Assembly (NCBI RefSeq): GCF_031458235.1
Contig: NZ_JAVDYB010000001.1
Span: forward strand, 7,527,001 to 7,591,000
Source of the DNA: Catenuloplanes atrovinosus
GTDB taxonomy: Bacteria; Actinomycetota; Actinomycetes; Mycobacteriales; Micromonosporaceae
Reading direction: 5' to 3'
Length of the DNA: 64,000 nt
Shown: positions 51,012-60,073 of the stretch, piece after piece
Position numbering within the stretch: the stretch's first letter is position 1
Layout: each line of letters opens with the position of its first letter
The notes under the pieces: model-generated
The model's database searches: none
Seen by the model: only the letters and a program-made list of their open reading frames with translations
What the model was told of the DNA's origin: nothing
Position numbers and translations under genes: made by a program

Positions 51012-52226
51012 GTGTCGCACATGGACCGCCGGCGGGCACTGCGCATATTCGCAGGGCTCGGCGCGGGGATCGGAATGACCGGTATGTCCGGTGTGCTCGC
51101 CGGTTGCGGCGGTGGCGACACCGATGACGACGCGACCGGCAAGATCACCGACAAGGTGCTGAAGATCGGCGTGATCGCACCGCTGAGCGGCGACCGGCAG
51201 CCGGCCGGGGATGAGATCGTCAACGGCCTCCAGCTGTACCTGGACTTCAACAACGGCCTGCTGGGCGGGCACGCGGTCGAGCTGGTCACGGCGGAGGAGG
51301 GCGACAGCCCACAGACCGCCGAGGCCGCGGCCGAGCAGTTGATCAACAGTGGCGTGGTGGCCATCGTCGGCGTCAGCAACTCGATGCTGGTGAAGGCGGT
51401 CAGCGCCAAGATCGAGGCTGCCAAGCTGCCGATGCTGGGCACCGGCGGCGGACCGGCGAGCGTGAACAGCGCCGTCTACACCTGGTCCACGTCGTACGTC
51501 GACGACGAACCGGGCGAAGCGCTCGGAACGTACATGAAGGACAAAGTGACCAGCGGGAAGATCGCGATGATCGCGCCGGCCACCAGCGGGCGTGACGCGG
51601 TCGAGGGCTTCCGCAGCGCGTTCGGCACCAGCGCCCCGCAGATCTCCGACGGGCCGATCTGGATGCCGGACGCGTACAACCCGGCCGCCGGCGACCTGAT
51701 CGAGGCGATCGAGTCGGTCGAGCAGCTCGACGCGGACGTGCTGTTCTGCCACGCGTTCGGGCCGGCCGCGGTGACGCTCGTCAAGCAGCTGCGCGCCTCC
51801 GGGCTGGACCAGCCGATCTACGCGCCCGGCCTGTTCACCGAGGGCACCAACCTGGCGCAGATGGACGCGCTCGCCCAGGGCATCTTCACCGCGCACAACT
51901 ACGCGGCGGACCTGGACAACGGGTTCAACGAGCGGTTCGCGGACAACTACCGGCGCCGCTTCTCCGCGATCCCGACCGCGGCGTCGGTCGCGGCCTACGA
52001 CGCCGGTCAGGTGCTGGACCGGGCCATCGGCATCACCGGCGCGGAGCCGAGCGCGCAGGACATCAACCTCGCGATCGGGCGGGTCGGCACGATCGACAGC
52101 CCGCGCGGGTCGTGGCAGTTCAACCAGACGCGGGCGCCGCAGCAGAAGTGGTACCTGCGCGAGGTCCGCCGCGACGGCACGCTGCTGGCCAACGTGCTGA
52201 TCTCCGAGCTGTCCACGCTGGGCTAG
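51012..52226 (+). CDS. Amino-acid ABC transporter substrate-binding lipoprotein
   Basis: The protein has 404 residues. A twin-arginine-like MDRRRALRIF start and lipobox LAGC near residue 37 mark an exported, anchored protein; the rest is a periplasmic-binding-protein fold type I of the Leu/Ile/Val (LivJ-like) family (KIGVIAPLSGDRQPAGDEIVNG). No permease or ATPase gene is nearby, so it either serves a distant transporter or is a sensor-type receptor. The GTG at 51012 follows GGGAG; ATG at 51021 is possible. Confidence 0.87.
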   Translation: MSHMDRRRALRIFAGLGAGIGMTGMSGVLAGCGGGDTDDDATGKITDKVLKIGVIAPLSGDRQPAGDEIVNGLQLYLDFNNGLLGGHAVELVTAEEGDSPQTAEAAAEQLINSGVVAIVGVSNSMLVKAVSAKIEAAKLPMLGTGGGPASVNSAVYTWSTSYVDDEPGEALGTYMKDKVTSGKIAMIAPATSGRDAVEGFRSAFGTSAPQISDGPIWMPDAYNPAAGDLIEAIESVEQLDADVLFCHAFGPAAVTLVKQLRASGLDQPIYAPGLFTEGTNLAQMDALAQGIFTAHNYAADLDNGFNERFADNYRRRFSAIPTAASVAAYDAGQVLDRAIGITGAEPSAQDINLAIGRVGTIDSPRGSWQFNQTRAPQQKWYLREVRRDGTLLANVLISELSTLG

Positions 52227-52229
52227 GCC

Positions 52230-53057
52230 CTAGCCGCGCAGCTCGGCCACGCAGCACTTGACGCTGCCGCCGCCCTTCTTCAGCTCGGTGAGCTCGACCG
52301 GCACCGGGGTGAAGCCGGCGGCGGCCAGCTTCGCCGCGAGCGCGGCCGCGTCGCCGTTGAGCACCACGTGGCGGCCGTCGCTGACCAGGTTGAGGCCGAA
52401 GTCCAGCGCGTCCGCCTCGTCGGCGAGCACGGCGTCCGGGAAGAGTTGCCGCAGCACGCGCTGGGAGGCCGCGGAGAACGCGCCGGGGTAGTACACGATC
52501 GTGCGGTCGTCCAGCGCGGCCAGCGCGGTGTCCAGGTGGTAGAAGCGCGGGTCGGTCAGGCGCAGCGAGACGACCGGGCGGGACAGCACCTCGGCGGCCT
52601 CGGCGTGGGCGGGCGGGGCGGTGCGAAAGCCGTACCCGGCCAGGATCAGCCCACCCGCGACCGCCGGGAGGTAGGCGAAGTCGCCCTCACCCTCGTTGAC
52701 CTCGGCCGGCTCCGTGATCGGCCAGCCGTGTGCGGCGTAGAACGCGCGGTGGGCCGCGGCCTCGGCCGCGCGCTGCGGGAACCGGAAGCGGGCGCCGTAG
52801 GCGACGCCGTCGACCGTGAACGCGCCGTTCGCCGCGTACACCATGTCGGGTGACGCTGGATCGGGTTCGAGGACGTGCACGGTGTGGCCCAGCTCGACCA
52901 GCATCTCGCGGAGCCGTTCCCACTGCTTGACCGCGAGGTCCGCATCCACCGGCACCCCGGTGTCCATCCACGGATTGATCTCATACTCGACGCGGAAGAA
53001 TCGCGGCGCACACATGAGATATGTCCGACATATGGCCTTACGTTCCCCGAGGATCAT
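52230..53057 (-). CDS. Dimethylargininase / amidinotransferase-family hydrolase
   Basis: The protein has 275 residues of the arginine-modifying (pentein) superfamily: RTYLMCAP near the start, NEGEGDF in the middle, and C268 in GGGSVKC near the end as the nucleophile. It hydrolyses methylated arginine or a related guanidino compound to citrulline or ornithine products. The Lrp-type gene is divergent, 68 bases away, a pairing seen in other actinomycetes. The ATG at 53055-53057 keeps the conserved RTYLM segment. Confidence 0.87.
   Translation of the reverse strand: MILGERKAICRTYLMCAPRFFRVEYEINPWMDTGVPVDADLAVKQWERLREMLVELGHTVHVLEPDPASPDMVYAANGAFTVDGVAYGARFRFPQRAAEAAAHRAFYAAHGWPITEPAEVNEGEGDFAYLPAVAGGLILAGYGFRTAPPAHAEAAEVLSRPVVSLRLTDPRFYHLDTALAALDDRTIVYYPGAFSAASQRVLRQLFPDAVLADEADALDFGLNLVSDGRHVVLNGDAAALAAKLAAAGFTPVPVELTELKKGGGSVKCCVAELRG
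53019..53033. promoter_or_regulatory. Perfect 7-1-7 palindrome at the DDAH start
   Basis: ATATGTC-C-GACATAT is perfect and AT-rich within a GC-rich region. It lies within codons 9-13 of the hydrolase gene, beside the divergent Lrp-type regulator, and has the size of an Lrp/AsnC half-turn operator. It may also reflect the codons for Ile-Cys-Arg-Thr-Tyr. Confidence 0.45.
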
Positions 53058-53125
53058 GCCTCTAGACAGTAGGTACGCTCGGGCGTGGGAAACAGCCCCG
53101 AACCATGCGTGGAAGGAGCGGATCG

Positions 53126-53563
53126 TTGCAGATAGACGCCGTGGATCAGCAGATCATTGCGTCACTCGTGGCGGACGCCCGCTCGTCCTACTCCGAGATC
53201 GGCGCGCGCGTCTCGCTCTCCGCCCCCGCCGTCAAACGCCGCGTCGACCGGCTCCGCGCCGCCGGCGTCATCAAGGGCTTCACCACGGTCGTCGACCCCG
53301 CCGCCGTCGGCTGGCACACCGAGGCCTTCGTCGAGCTGTTCTGCACCGGCCGCACCACGCCCGCCCAGATCACGGTCGCCGCCCGCCGCCATCCCGAGGT
53401 GCTGGCCGCCTACACCGTCTCCGGCCAGGCCGACGCCCTCGTCCACCTGCGCGCCGCCGACATGGCCCACCTCGAACAGGCCCTCGAACGCCTCCGCGCC
53501 GAGCCCTTCGTCACCTCGACCCGCAGCATGATCGTCCTATCCCGCCTGGTCTCCAGCATCTGA
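53126..53563 (+). CDS. Lrp/AsnC-family transcriptional regulator
   Basis: The protein has 145 residues: an N-terminal helix-turn-helix (DAVDQQIIASLVADARSSYS, then LSAPAVKRRVDRLRAAG) and a C-terminal RAM/ACT-like amino-acid-binding domain. I chose the TTG at 53126 because AAGGAG lies 7 bases before it; the frame is open to an ATG at 53105 that has no ribosome site. It likely senses an amino acid and controls the divergent dimethylargininase gene. Confidence 0.88.
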   Translation: MQIDAVDQQIIASLVADARSSYSEIGARVSLSAPAVKRRVDRLRAAGVIKGFTTVVDPAAVGWHTEAFVELFCTGRTTPAQITVAARRHPEVLAAYTVSGQADALVHLRAADMAHLEQALERLRAEPFVTSTRSMIVLSRLVSSI

Positions 53564-54056
53564 CCGGCCGTTTCCGACCCGCTTCCGGCGTGGTCCAGCC
53601 CGCCTGCTCCCGCGGGCACCGCGCCGACTCCCGGGACGACCCCGGACCCCGATATTCCCGCTCCCAGCCCGGTCCGGCCCGCATGCTCCCGCGGGCACCG
53701 CGCCGACTCCGGGAACGGCCCCGGACCCCGATATTCCCGCTCCCAGCCCGGTGCGGCCCGCATGCTCCCGCGGGCCAACCTCCGGCTTCCCTCCGACTCC
53801 GCTGGCGCTCCGCTCCGGTCCGCCGGTCGGAGCCGGTGTCCGTGTGGTCACCGAAACCCACACGACTTCCGAGCCGCCGATCGGAGCGGGTCCGATGCCG
53901 GTCACCATGACGACCCACCGCCGGGTCCCGGCTCCGCCACCGCCGGCCGAGCCGGCGTCCTGTACCGAGGTGGAGAACCGTCCGCGAGCCGGTCGCCACG
54001 CCCGTCGTCGTTGCCTGCGCCGGAGACGAACCGTGGCCGCCGGGACGGCCGAGATG
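53564..54056. other. Convergent spacer with repeat cluster
   Basis: This 493-base stretch separates the 3' ends of the Lrp gene and fdhD. Nearly half is the repeat cluster at 53606-53838. The rest (53840-54056) is GC-rich without a gene or clear hairpin; a long frame reading through it into mobA is an artefact of base composition. Confidence 0.65.
53606..53838 (-). repeat. Interspersed repeat cluster, copies C1-C3
   Basis: GCTCCCGCGGG recurs at 53606, 53685 and 53764, giving a 79-base direct repeat that contains GATATTCCCGCTCCCAGCCC (from 53651 and 53730). The copy at 53730-53838 is full length: read on the reverse strand it runs from GACACCGGCTCCG through CGGAGCGGAGCGCCAGCGGA to GGGAGCGGGAATATC, parallel to copies A (201) and B (44438). 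Confidence 0.85.
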
Positions 54057-54923
54057 TCAGGGGGTGGGGACGGGGGAGGGGTGGGTGATGCGGGTGGCGC
54101 CGGTGTAGACGTTCATGCTGGTGCCGCGGAGGAAGCCGATCAGGGTCATGCCGGCCTCGTCGGCCAGGTCGACGGCGAGGGTGCTGGGGGCGGAGACGGC
54201 GGCGAGCAGCGGAAGGCCGGCCATCCAGGCCTTCTGGGTCAGCTCGAAGCTGGCGCGGCCGGACACCATCAGGATGTGGCCGGTGAGCGGCACGCGGCCG
54301 GAGCGGAGCGCCCAGCCGATCACCTTGTCGACGGCGTTGTGGCGGCCGACGTCCTCGCGGATGGCCAGCAGGTCGCCGTCGGCGTCGAAGATCGCGGCGG
54401 CGTGCAGGCCGCCGGTGCGCTCGAACGTGCGCTGGCGCTCGCGCAGCCGGTCCGGCAGGCCGGCCAGGACGCGTGGCGAGACGCGCATCGGGTCGTCCGC
54501 GACCGGGTGGACCGAGCGGGTCCGGATGGCGTCGATGCTGGCCTTGCCGCAGACGCCGCACGAGGACGTGGTGTAGAAGTTGCGGCTCGGGTCGGTGACC
54601 GGGGCCGGCACGTCCGCGGCCAGCACCACGTCGACCACGTTGTACGTGTTCGGCATGTCGGTTCCGGCGCAGAGTTGCGCGGTCACCACGTCGTCCGCGG
54701 ACCGGATCACGCCCTCGGTGAACAGGAAGCCGAGCGCCAGATCCAGATCGTCGCCGGGGGTCCGCATGGTCACGGCCAGCGGCGCCCGCCGCCCCGGACC
54801 GGCCGGGCCGACCCGGATCTCGAACGGTTCCTCCGCGCTCAGCGTGTCCGGCCGGCGCCGCACCGATCCGTCGCCGTCCACATCGATCCGCACGACCGTG
54901 CGCCGATCCGTCGCTCTGCCCAC
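54057..54923 (-). CDS. fdhD: Formate dehydrogenase accessory sulfurtransferase
   Basis: The protein has 288 residues from the GTG at 54921-54923. It carries a cysteine pair C122-x2-C125 in SCGVCGKAS, which in FdhD passes sulfur from IscS to the molybdenum centre of formate dehydrogenase. TMRTPGDDLDLALGFLFTEG, EDVGRHNAVDKVIG and MVSGRASFELTQKAWMAG are family marks. It is divergent from mobA with close starts, so both molybdenum genes probably share a control region. No formate dehydrogenase gene is in this window. Confidence 0.93.
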   Translation of the reverse strand: MGRATDRRTVVRIDVDGDGSVRRRPDTLSAEEPFEIRVGPAGPGRRAPLAVTMRTPGDDLDLALGFLFTEGVIRSADDVVTAQLCAGTDMPNTYNVVDVVLAADVPAPVTDPSRNFYTTSSCGVCGKASIDAIRTRSVHPVADDPMRVSPRVLAGLPDRLRERQRTFERTGGLHAAAIFDADGDLLAIREDVGRHNAVDKVIGWALRSGRVPLTGHILMVSGRASFELTQKAWMAGLPLLAAVSAPSTLAVDLADEAGMTLIGFLRGTSMNVYTGATRITHPSPVPTP

Positions 54924-55007
54924 GCCCCCCACGGTATCCCCGCGACACCGGCGACCGCACGGCGCGCGACGCCCGCCCGCCGGAGCCGGGCGGTTAGGTT
55001 CGACGTC

Positions 55008-55637
55008 ATGGATTCGCACGACTGCGGCGTGGTGGTGCTCGCCGGTGGCCGGGGCAGCCGGCTCGGCGGCGTGGTGAAGCCGGGGATCTTGGTGGGTGGC
55101 CGCCCGATGCTGTCCCGCGTGCTGGACGCGACCGCCGGGATGTCGCCGCGCGTGGTGGTCGGGCCGGACGGGCTGGCGCTGCCCGCCGGCGTGCTGCGCA
55201 CCGTGGAGTCGCCGCCGGGCGGCGGCCCGGTCGCCGGCGCCGGCGCGGGCCTGTCCGCGCTGATCCGCGACGCGCCCGGCACCGCGACGGTGGCGCTGCT
55301 CGCCGGTGACCTGCCGATGCTCACCGCCGCCGCACTGGCCGACCTGACCGCCACGCTCGGCGGCGCGGGGACCGATGTGGACGGTGCGTGCTTCCTGGAC
55401 GAGGGCGGACGCCGCCAGCTGCTGTGCGGCGTGTGGCGGGTGGAGGCGCTGGCGGCGGCCCTGGACGGGCTGGCGGCCGAGCGCGGCGACCTGTCCGGCG
55501 CGTCGATGCGCGCGTTGTTCGCCCGCCTGCGGGTACGGGACGTGCGGTGGACCGGCTCCGGGGTGCCGCCGTGGTTCGACTGTGACACGGAGGAGGATCT
55601 ACGGCGGGCGGAGGACTGGGCCGCCGGAGATTCGTAA
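55008..55637 (+). CDS. mobA: Molybdenum cofactor guanylyltransferase
   Basis: The protein has 209 residues. VVVLAGGRGSRLGGVVKPG is the GTP-binding start of MobA, LLAGDLPML the metal-binding segment. It joins GMP to molybdopterin to make the bis-MGD cofactor used by formate dehydrogenases and related enzymes. The true start is the ATG at 55008; the frame upstream crosses the repeat spacer without coding features. DUF6457 follows by 3 bases. Confidence 0.9.
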   Translation: MDSHDCGVVVLAGGRGSRLGGVVKPGILVGGRPMLSRVLDATAGMSPRVVVGPDGLALPAGVLRTVESPPGGGPVAGAGAGLSALIRDAPGTATVALLAGDLPMLTAAALADLTATLGGAGTDVDGACFLDEGGRRQLLCGVWRVEALAAALDGLAAERGDLSGASMRALFARLRVRDVRWTGSGVPPWFDCDTEEDLRRAEDWAAGDS

Positions 55638-55640
55638 GCG

Positions 55641-55898
55641 GTGGAGGTAACTGTGGCGGGACCGGAGGGGCTCGACGAGTGGGTGGTGGCCGCGGCCGTC
55701 GAGCTGGGCCTGGAGCCCGCCGACGTGCCGGTGGGCCTGGTGCTGGAGCTGGCCAAGGACGTGGCGCACAACGTGGTGCGGCCGGGCGCGCCGGTGACCG
55801 CGTTCCTGCTGGGCCTCGCGGTGGGCCGGGGCGCGGAGCCGGACGACGCCGCGGCGCGACTGTCCGCTCTGGCGGTGCAGTGGCCGACGCCGTCCTGA
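55641..55898 (+). CDS. DUF6457 protein
   Basis: The protein has 85 residues, small and acidic, starting at a GTG just after mobA. GLDEWVVAAAVELGLEPADV and DVAHNVVRPGAPVTAFLLGLAVG match the actinobacterial DUF6457 family, which is regularly adjacent to, or fused with, MobA. A role in cofactor insertion or MobA regulation is inferred from this linkage. Confidence 0.82.
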   Translation: MEVTVAGPEGLDEWVVAAAVELGLEPADVPVGLVLELAKDVAHNVVRPGAPVTAFLLGLAVGRGAEPDDAAARLSALAVQWPTPS

Positions 55899-55990
55899 CC
55901 CCGGCGCGTGCGGCCGAACAAAAGACGCACGCGCTCCCTGACGGCGACGGCCCATCGGTAGGGTGAACCCGAGGGACGGAGGCGGAGAAC

Positions 55991-57082
55991 ATGGCAGCGG
56001 GGAACGATCAACCGGCCAAGACGGCCGACCAGACGAGCGAGCACATCCTGCTCGACGAGCCCACCACGGCCGACCTGCGCAGCAAGGTCACCGACGCGTG
56101 GAACGAGTTCGCTCGTGCGCTCGCCGACGTGCTCCCGTCGCTGCCGGAGGGCGCCTACGTCGAGCTGACGCTGGATCCGACCGCGGCCGGCGTCGGTGAG
56201 GCCGTCTACTCCGTGACCATCTCGGTCAAGGAGGACGGGCACACCTTCGCGTTCGCGGTGAGCAACGCCCAGCTGCCCGAGGGCTACCGGATGGACCGGG
56301 CCGCGGTCGCGGAGATGGTCGCGCTGGGCTGGTCGCCGCCCGGCGTGGTGGAGGGCTCGGGCGGGCAGTTCGGCCTGCGGACGAACACGGCCGGCGTGTC
56401 GCGGCTGGCGACCACGGTGGCGCGCACGCTGCGCGACATCTACGGCGCGCCGCACCCGGCGTTCGTGGTGTACCTGGTGCACGACAGCGAGGACGAGCCG
56501 ATCGACACGGCGCCGCTGGGCACGGCCCGGCACGAGCCGACGATCGGCGACATCGAGCGCGCCGAGCTGGACCTGGAGGAGGCGCTGATCTCCGGCAAGG
56601 ACGGCGATCCGCTGGCCGGCTTCGAGCTGGACGACCAGGTCAAGATGGTGATCAGCTCGATGACGAAGATCGCCGTCGAGCAGTTGCAGGTGGACGCGGA
56701 CGGTGACATCGGCATCCGGGCCGGCTCCGCGATGGTCTTCGTCCGGGTGCGCGACAACCCGCCGCTGGTGGACGTGTTCTCGCCGATCCTGACCGAGATC
56801 GAGCCGACCGAGCAGCTGTACGTGAAGCTCTCCGAGCTGACCAACCGCATGCCGATCGGCCGCCTCTACTGCGCGAACGACACGGTGTGGGCGTCCATCC
56901 CGGTCTTCGGCCGGAACTTCCAGGCCACCCACCTGATGCTGGCGGTGCAGGTGATGACCGGGCTCGCGGACGAGCTGGACGACCGGCTGCACGGCGAGTT
57001 CGGCGGCAAGCGGTTCTTCGGCGAGGGCGACAAGCCGCTCGTCAAGGAGTCGGACGACCACCGCACCGGCATGTATCTCTGA
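55991..57082 (+). CDS. YbjN/CesT-like chaperone-fold protein
   Basis: The protein has 363 residues in two domains. The N-terminal half (to about 150) is an alpha-beta domain with FARALADVLPSLPEGAYVEL, like actinobacterial TY-Chap domains. The C-terminal half (about 205-350: VEQLQVDADGDIGIRAGSA, then LYVKLSELTNRMPIGRLYCAND) is a YbjN / type III secretion-chaperone-like fold. There is no signal peptide. In other actinomycetes such proteins sit near secretion or stress genes; here the neighbours give no clue. Confidence 0.75.
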   Translation: MAAGNDQPAKTADQTSEHILLDEPTTADLRSKVTDAWNEFARALADVLPSLPEGAYVELTLDPTAAGVGEAVYSVTISVKEDGHTFAFAVSNAQLPEGYRMDRAAVAEMVALGWSPPGVVEGSGGQFGLRTNTAGVSRLATTVARTLRDIYGAPHPAFVVYLVHDSEDEPIDTAPLGTARHEPTIGDIERAELDLEEALISGKDGDPLAGFELDDQVKMVISSMTKIAVEQLQVDADGDIGIRAGSAMVFVRVRDNPPLVDVFSPILTEIEPTEQLYVKLSELTNRMPIGRLYCANDTVWASIPVFGRNFQATHLMLAVQVMTGLADELDDRLHGEFGGKRFFGEGDKPLVKESDDHRTGMYL

Positions 57083-57129
57083 GCTGACCCGCACGGAACG
57101 GCCGGGCGCGCTGCGTCGTCCAACCGGGC

Positions 57130-58971
57130 ATGACTGTGTCCCGGTGGAGCCCGGCCGTTCTCGCGTCCCTGCTGGCGCTGACGGCCTGCACGTCGTCTCC
57201 GGACGACCCGCGCGTCGATCCGCCGGTGGCGCCGGCGGGCGGCCCGCGACTGGTCTCATACGACTCCTGCCCCGGCCTCTACGACGAGTTGCGCGCCGCG
57301 GCGGTGCGGAAGGTCGGCCCGTACGGCTTCGAGGGCGACGAGGTGGTCGTGCCGGCCCAGGGCGGCGCCGCGATGGTGCCGGACGCGCCCGCCGGGGGTG
57401 ACCTCGCGGCCGAGCGTGACACCGCGGCCGGGACCGACGCGTTCTCCGGGACGAACACGCACGAGCGGGGCGTCGACGAGCCCGACCTGGTGAAGACGGA
57501 CGGCCGGCGGATCGTGACGATCGCGCCGCGCGGCGGCGTCCCGGTGCTCCGCGTGATCGACGCGGCGACCCGCACGCAGACCGGCGAACTGGCGCTGACC
57601 GACGCGTACGGCGCCTCCGACCTGCTGCTCTCCGGCGATCGCGCGCTGGTGCTGTCCACCGCGGAGACGCCCGTCGCCGTCCCGAACGGCTTCGCCGAGG
57701 ACGAGCGGGGATGGCCGTCGCCGCGCCCGTCGCGGCTGGATCTGCGCCTGATCGACCTGTCCGGCGCGCCGCGCCAGCTCGGCCGCTACGCGATGACCGG
57801 CGCGCTGCTCGACGCGCGGCAGACCGGCGGCACCGCCCGGGTCGTGGTCCGCTCCTCGCCGCGCATCACGTTTCCCCTGGACAAAGCGGACGCTGCGGCG
57901 AACCGCCGGGCCGTGGAGTCCGCACCGGACGACGTGTGGCTGCCGCGCTTCGAGGTGACCGCGCCGGACGGCACCGTCGCCACCGGCACCGTCCCGTGCG
58001 AGCGGGTCAGCCGGCCCGCCTCCTACGACGGCGTCCGCATGCTGACCATGCTCAGCTTCGACCTGGCCGCCGCCGCGATGACCGACGGCGCGCCGGTGAC
58101 CGTGTCCGCGGACGGCGACACCGTCTACGGCACGGGCACCGGCCTCTACGTCGCGGACGGCGGCGCGGACCGCACGGAGATTTACAAGTTCGACACCGGC
58201 GGCACCGGCATGCCGCGGTACGCCGCGTCCGGCGTGGTGCCCGGCCGGCTGCTCAACCAGTACGCCCTGTCCGAGTGGAACGGCAGCCTGCGCGCCGCCA
58301 CGACGGTCACGGCGCGCAACGCGAGCGAGGTGACGGTGCTGACCCAGCGCGGCGCCGCGCTCGCGATCACCGGCTCGGTCGGCGACCTGGGCAGGGGCGA
58401 GACCATCCACTCGGTCCGCTTCCTGGGGGACCGCGGCTACGTCGTCACGTTCCGCCGGATCGACCCGCTCTACACGATCGACCTGCGCGACCCGGCCAGG
58501 CCCGTGGTGACCGGGGAGCTGAAGATCCCCGGCTACTCGGCGTATCTGCACCCGGCCGCGCCCGGCCGGCTGATCGGTGTGGGCCAGGACGCGACCAGCG
58601 CGGGCACGGTCACCGGCTTGCAGGTCTCGCTCTTCGACGTGACCGACCCGGCGGCGCCGGCCCGGCTCGCGCAGCACCACCTGCCGGCCGCGAGCTCGGC
58701 CGCCGAGTTCGACCCGCACGCGTTCCTCTTCTGGCCGGCCACCGGGCAGCTGGTGGTGCCGGTCGCCGACCGCACCGGTGCGGGACCGTCCGCGCTGGTG
58801 CTGCGGGTCTCCGGGGACACGGTCACGGAGGCCGGCACGCTCGCCCACCCGGACGGCGGCCCGATCACCCGCTCGCTGGTCATCGGCGACTCGCTGTGGA
58901 CCGTCGGGCCGGGCGGCCTGCGCGCGGTCTCGCTGTCCACCCTCCAGCAGCAGGCCTGGCTGCCCGCCTGA
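57130..58971 (+). CDS. Secreted beta-propeller lipoprotein
   Basis: The protein has 613 residues. A signal peptide with lipobox LTAC (C20) is followed by TNTHERGVDEPDLVKTDGRRI, the hallmark of the secreted C-terminal beta-propeller family (PF09826), and by repeated four-stranded blades to the end. It is anchored outside the membrane; the family has no proven function. The ATG at 57130 has no strong ribosome site. A DUF4192 gene converges on it across 17 bases. Confidence 0.87.
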   Translation: MTVSRWSPAVLASLLALTACTSSPDDPRVDPPVAPAGGPRLVSYDSCPGLYDELRAAAVRKVGPYGFEGDEVVVPAQGGAAMVPDAPAGGDLAAERDTAAGTDAFSGTNTHERGVDEPDLVKTDGRRIVTIAPRGGVPVLRVIDAATRTQTGELALTDAYGASDLLLSGDRALVLSTAETPVAVPNGFAEDERGWPSPRPSRLDLRLIDLSGAPRQLGRYAMTGALLDARQTGGTARVVVRSSPRITFPLDKADAAANRRAVESAPDDVWLPRFEVTAPDGTVATGTVPCERVSRPASYDGVRMLTMLSFDLAAAAMTDGAPVTVSADGDTVYGTGTGLYVADGGADRTEIYKFDTGGTGMPRYAASGVVPGRLLNQYALSEWNGSLRAATTVTARNASEVTVLTQRGAALAITGSVGDLGRGETIHSVRFLGDRGYVVTFRRIDPLYTIDLRDPARPVVTGELKIPGYSAYLHPAAPGRLIGVGQDATSAGTVTGLQVSLFDVTDPAAPARLAQHHLPAASSAAEFDPHAFLFWPATGQLVVPVADRTGAGPSALVLRVSGDTVTEAGTLAHPDGGPITRSLVIGDSLWTVGPGGLRAVSLSTLQQQAWLPA

Positions 58972-58988
58972 CCGGTGGGCCGTGCTCA

Positions 58989-59975
58989 TCACGCGGCCCC
59001 CGGGCGGTCGAGCGCGGAAGGCGGGATGCCGTCGGTGAGCACCTCGTCGAGCAGGCGGGCGATGCCGAGCGACGGGTCGGCGTCGAGCGCGCGGTCCACG
59101 GCGACGGCGGCGAGCGCGCCCTGGCCGGTGCGCCAGGCGGTGAACGCGAGCAGCACGGCCGGCATCGCGGACAGCTCGGCGCTGGCGCGGCGCAGCACGT
59201 CGGACCAGAGCGTGACCTGCCAGCCGGCGGCGTCCGCGCGATTCAACGCGTACTCCCCGACCGGCGCGTGCGCCAGCAGCACGGTCAGCCAGGCCACCTC
59301 GGCGTCGGAGAGGATGCCGCCGCCCCGGTATCGCGTCAGCGCGGTGCCGACCGCGCGGACGCCGGCCCGGTGAATCGCGCCGAGCAGCGCGCCCGGGCCG
59401 GTCCGCTGGCCCGCGGCCAGCTCGTCCAGGCGGCGGTCCGCCTCCGCGGTGGCGGCGCGCATCGCCTCGCGCGCGTCGCCCTGGACCGGCGCCACGGACG
59501 CGACCAGCGCCGCCCGGTCCGCGAACACCTGGAAGCCCGCGGCCTCGCGGACCTGACCGGCCTCGGCGTCGTAGGAGCGGCCGGCGGGCGGGCAGCAGCC
59601 CTCGTCCGTGCACAGGTAGCACCAGAACCGGCCGTCCGCGACGCGCAGCTGCTCCCGGACCGGGATGGCCAGGTCGAGCAGCGCGTCGCCGACGGCGGCG
59701 ACCAGCGCGGCGCCGCTGCCGCGCTCGGTGTAACCGAGCAGCACGACCGAGTCGACGGTCTGCCGCGCCACCACGGCCGCGGTCTGCCGGGCGAACTCGT
59801 CGAGCTCGGCCAGCGGCGTCTCCGGCGGCGGCAGGTCCTGCCGGGCAGCGAACACCAGCGCGCGGTCGCGCCTGCCGACCACCACGAGGCTGTCGCGCGG
59901 GTGGAACCCGAGCAGGTAGGGCACGACGGCGACGAGTTGGGCGGGGGAGGAGACCCGAAGGTCGGAGAGGCTCAT
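58989..59975 (-). CDS. DUF4192 protein
   Basis: The protein has 328 residues of a family restricted to actinobacteria. The N-terminal SSPAQLVAVVPYLLGFHPRDSLVVVG and the later LTVLLAHAPVGEYALNRAD are its signature blocks; a cysteine cluster (CYLCTDEGCCPP, about 130) may bind metal. The ATG at 59973-59975 starts right before the signature, and reading further upstream gives composition-only sequence. Function unknown. Confidence 0.88.
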   Translation of the reverse strand: MSLSDLRVSSPAQLVAVVPYLLGFHPRDSLVVVGRRDRALVFAARQDLPPPETPLAELDEFARQTAAVVARQTVDSVVLLGYTERGSGAALVAAVGDALLDLAIPVREQLRVADGRFWCYLCTDEGCCPPAGRSYDAEAGQVREAAGFQVFADRAALVASVAPVQGDAREAMRAATAEADRRLDELAAGQRTGPGALLGAIHRAGVRAVGTALTRYRGGGILSDAEVAWLTVLLAHAPVGEYALNRADAAGWQVTLWSDVLRRASAELSAMPAVLLAFTAWRTGQGALAAVAVDRALDADPSLGIARLLDEVLTDGIPPSALDRPGAA

Positions 59976-60073
59976 GCATCGAGGCTCGCGACGGCCGCAC
60001 AGGGGTCGAACGCCCTGTGGACGACACACCGCCCGTCCACAGCCGAAATGTCCGGCTGGCGGGAAACACGTGG

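Noticed and set aside
53751-55007. Large N-terminal extension of MobA
   Set aside because: The upstream part crosses the repeat spacer and runs antisense to fdhD. It has no domain, and MobA homology starts at the ATG at 55008.
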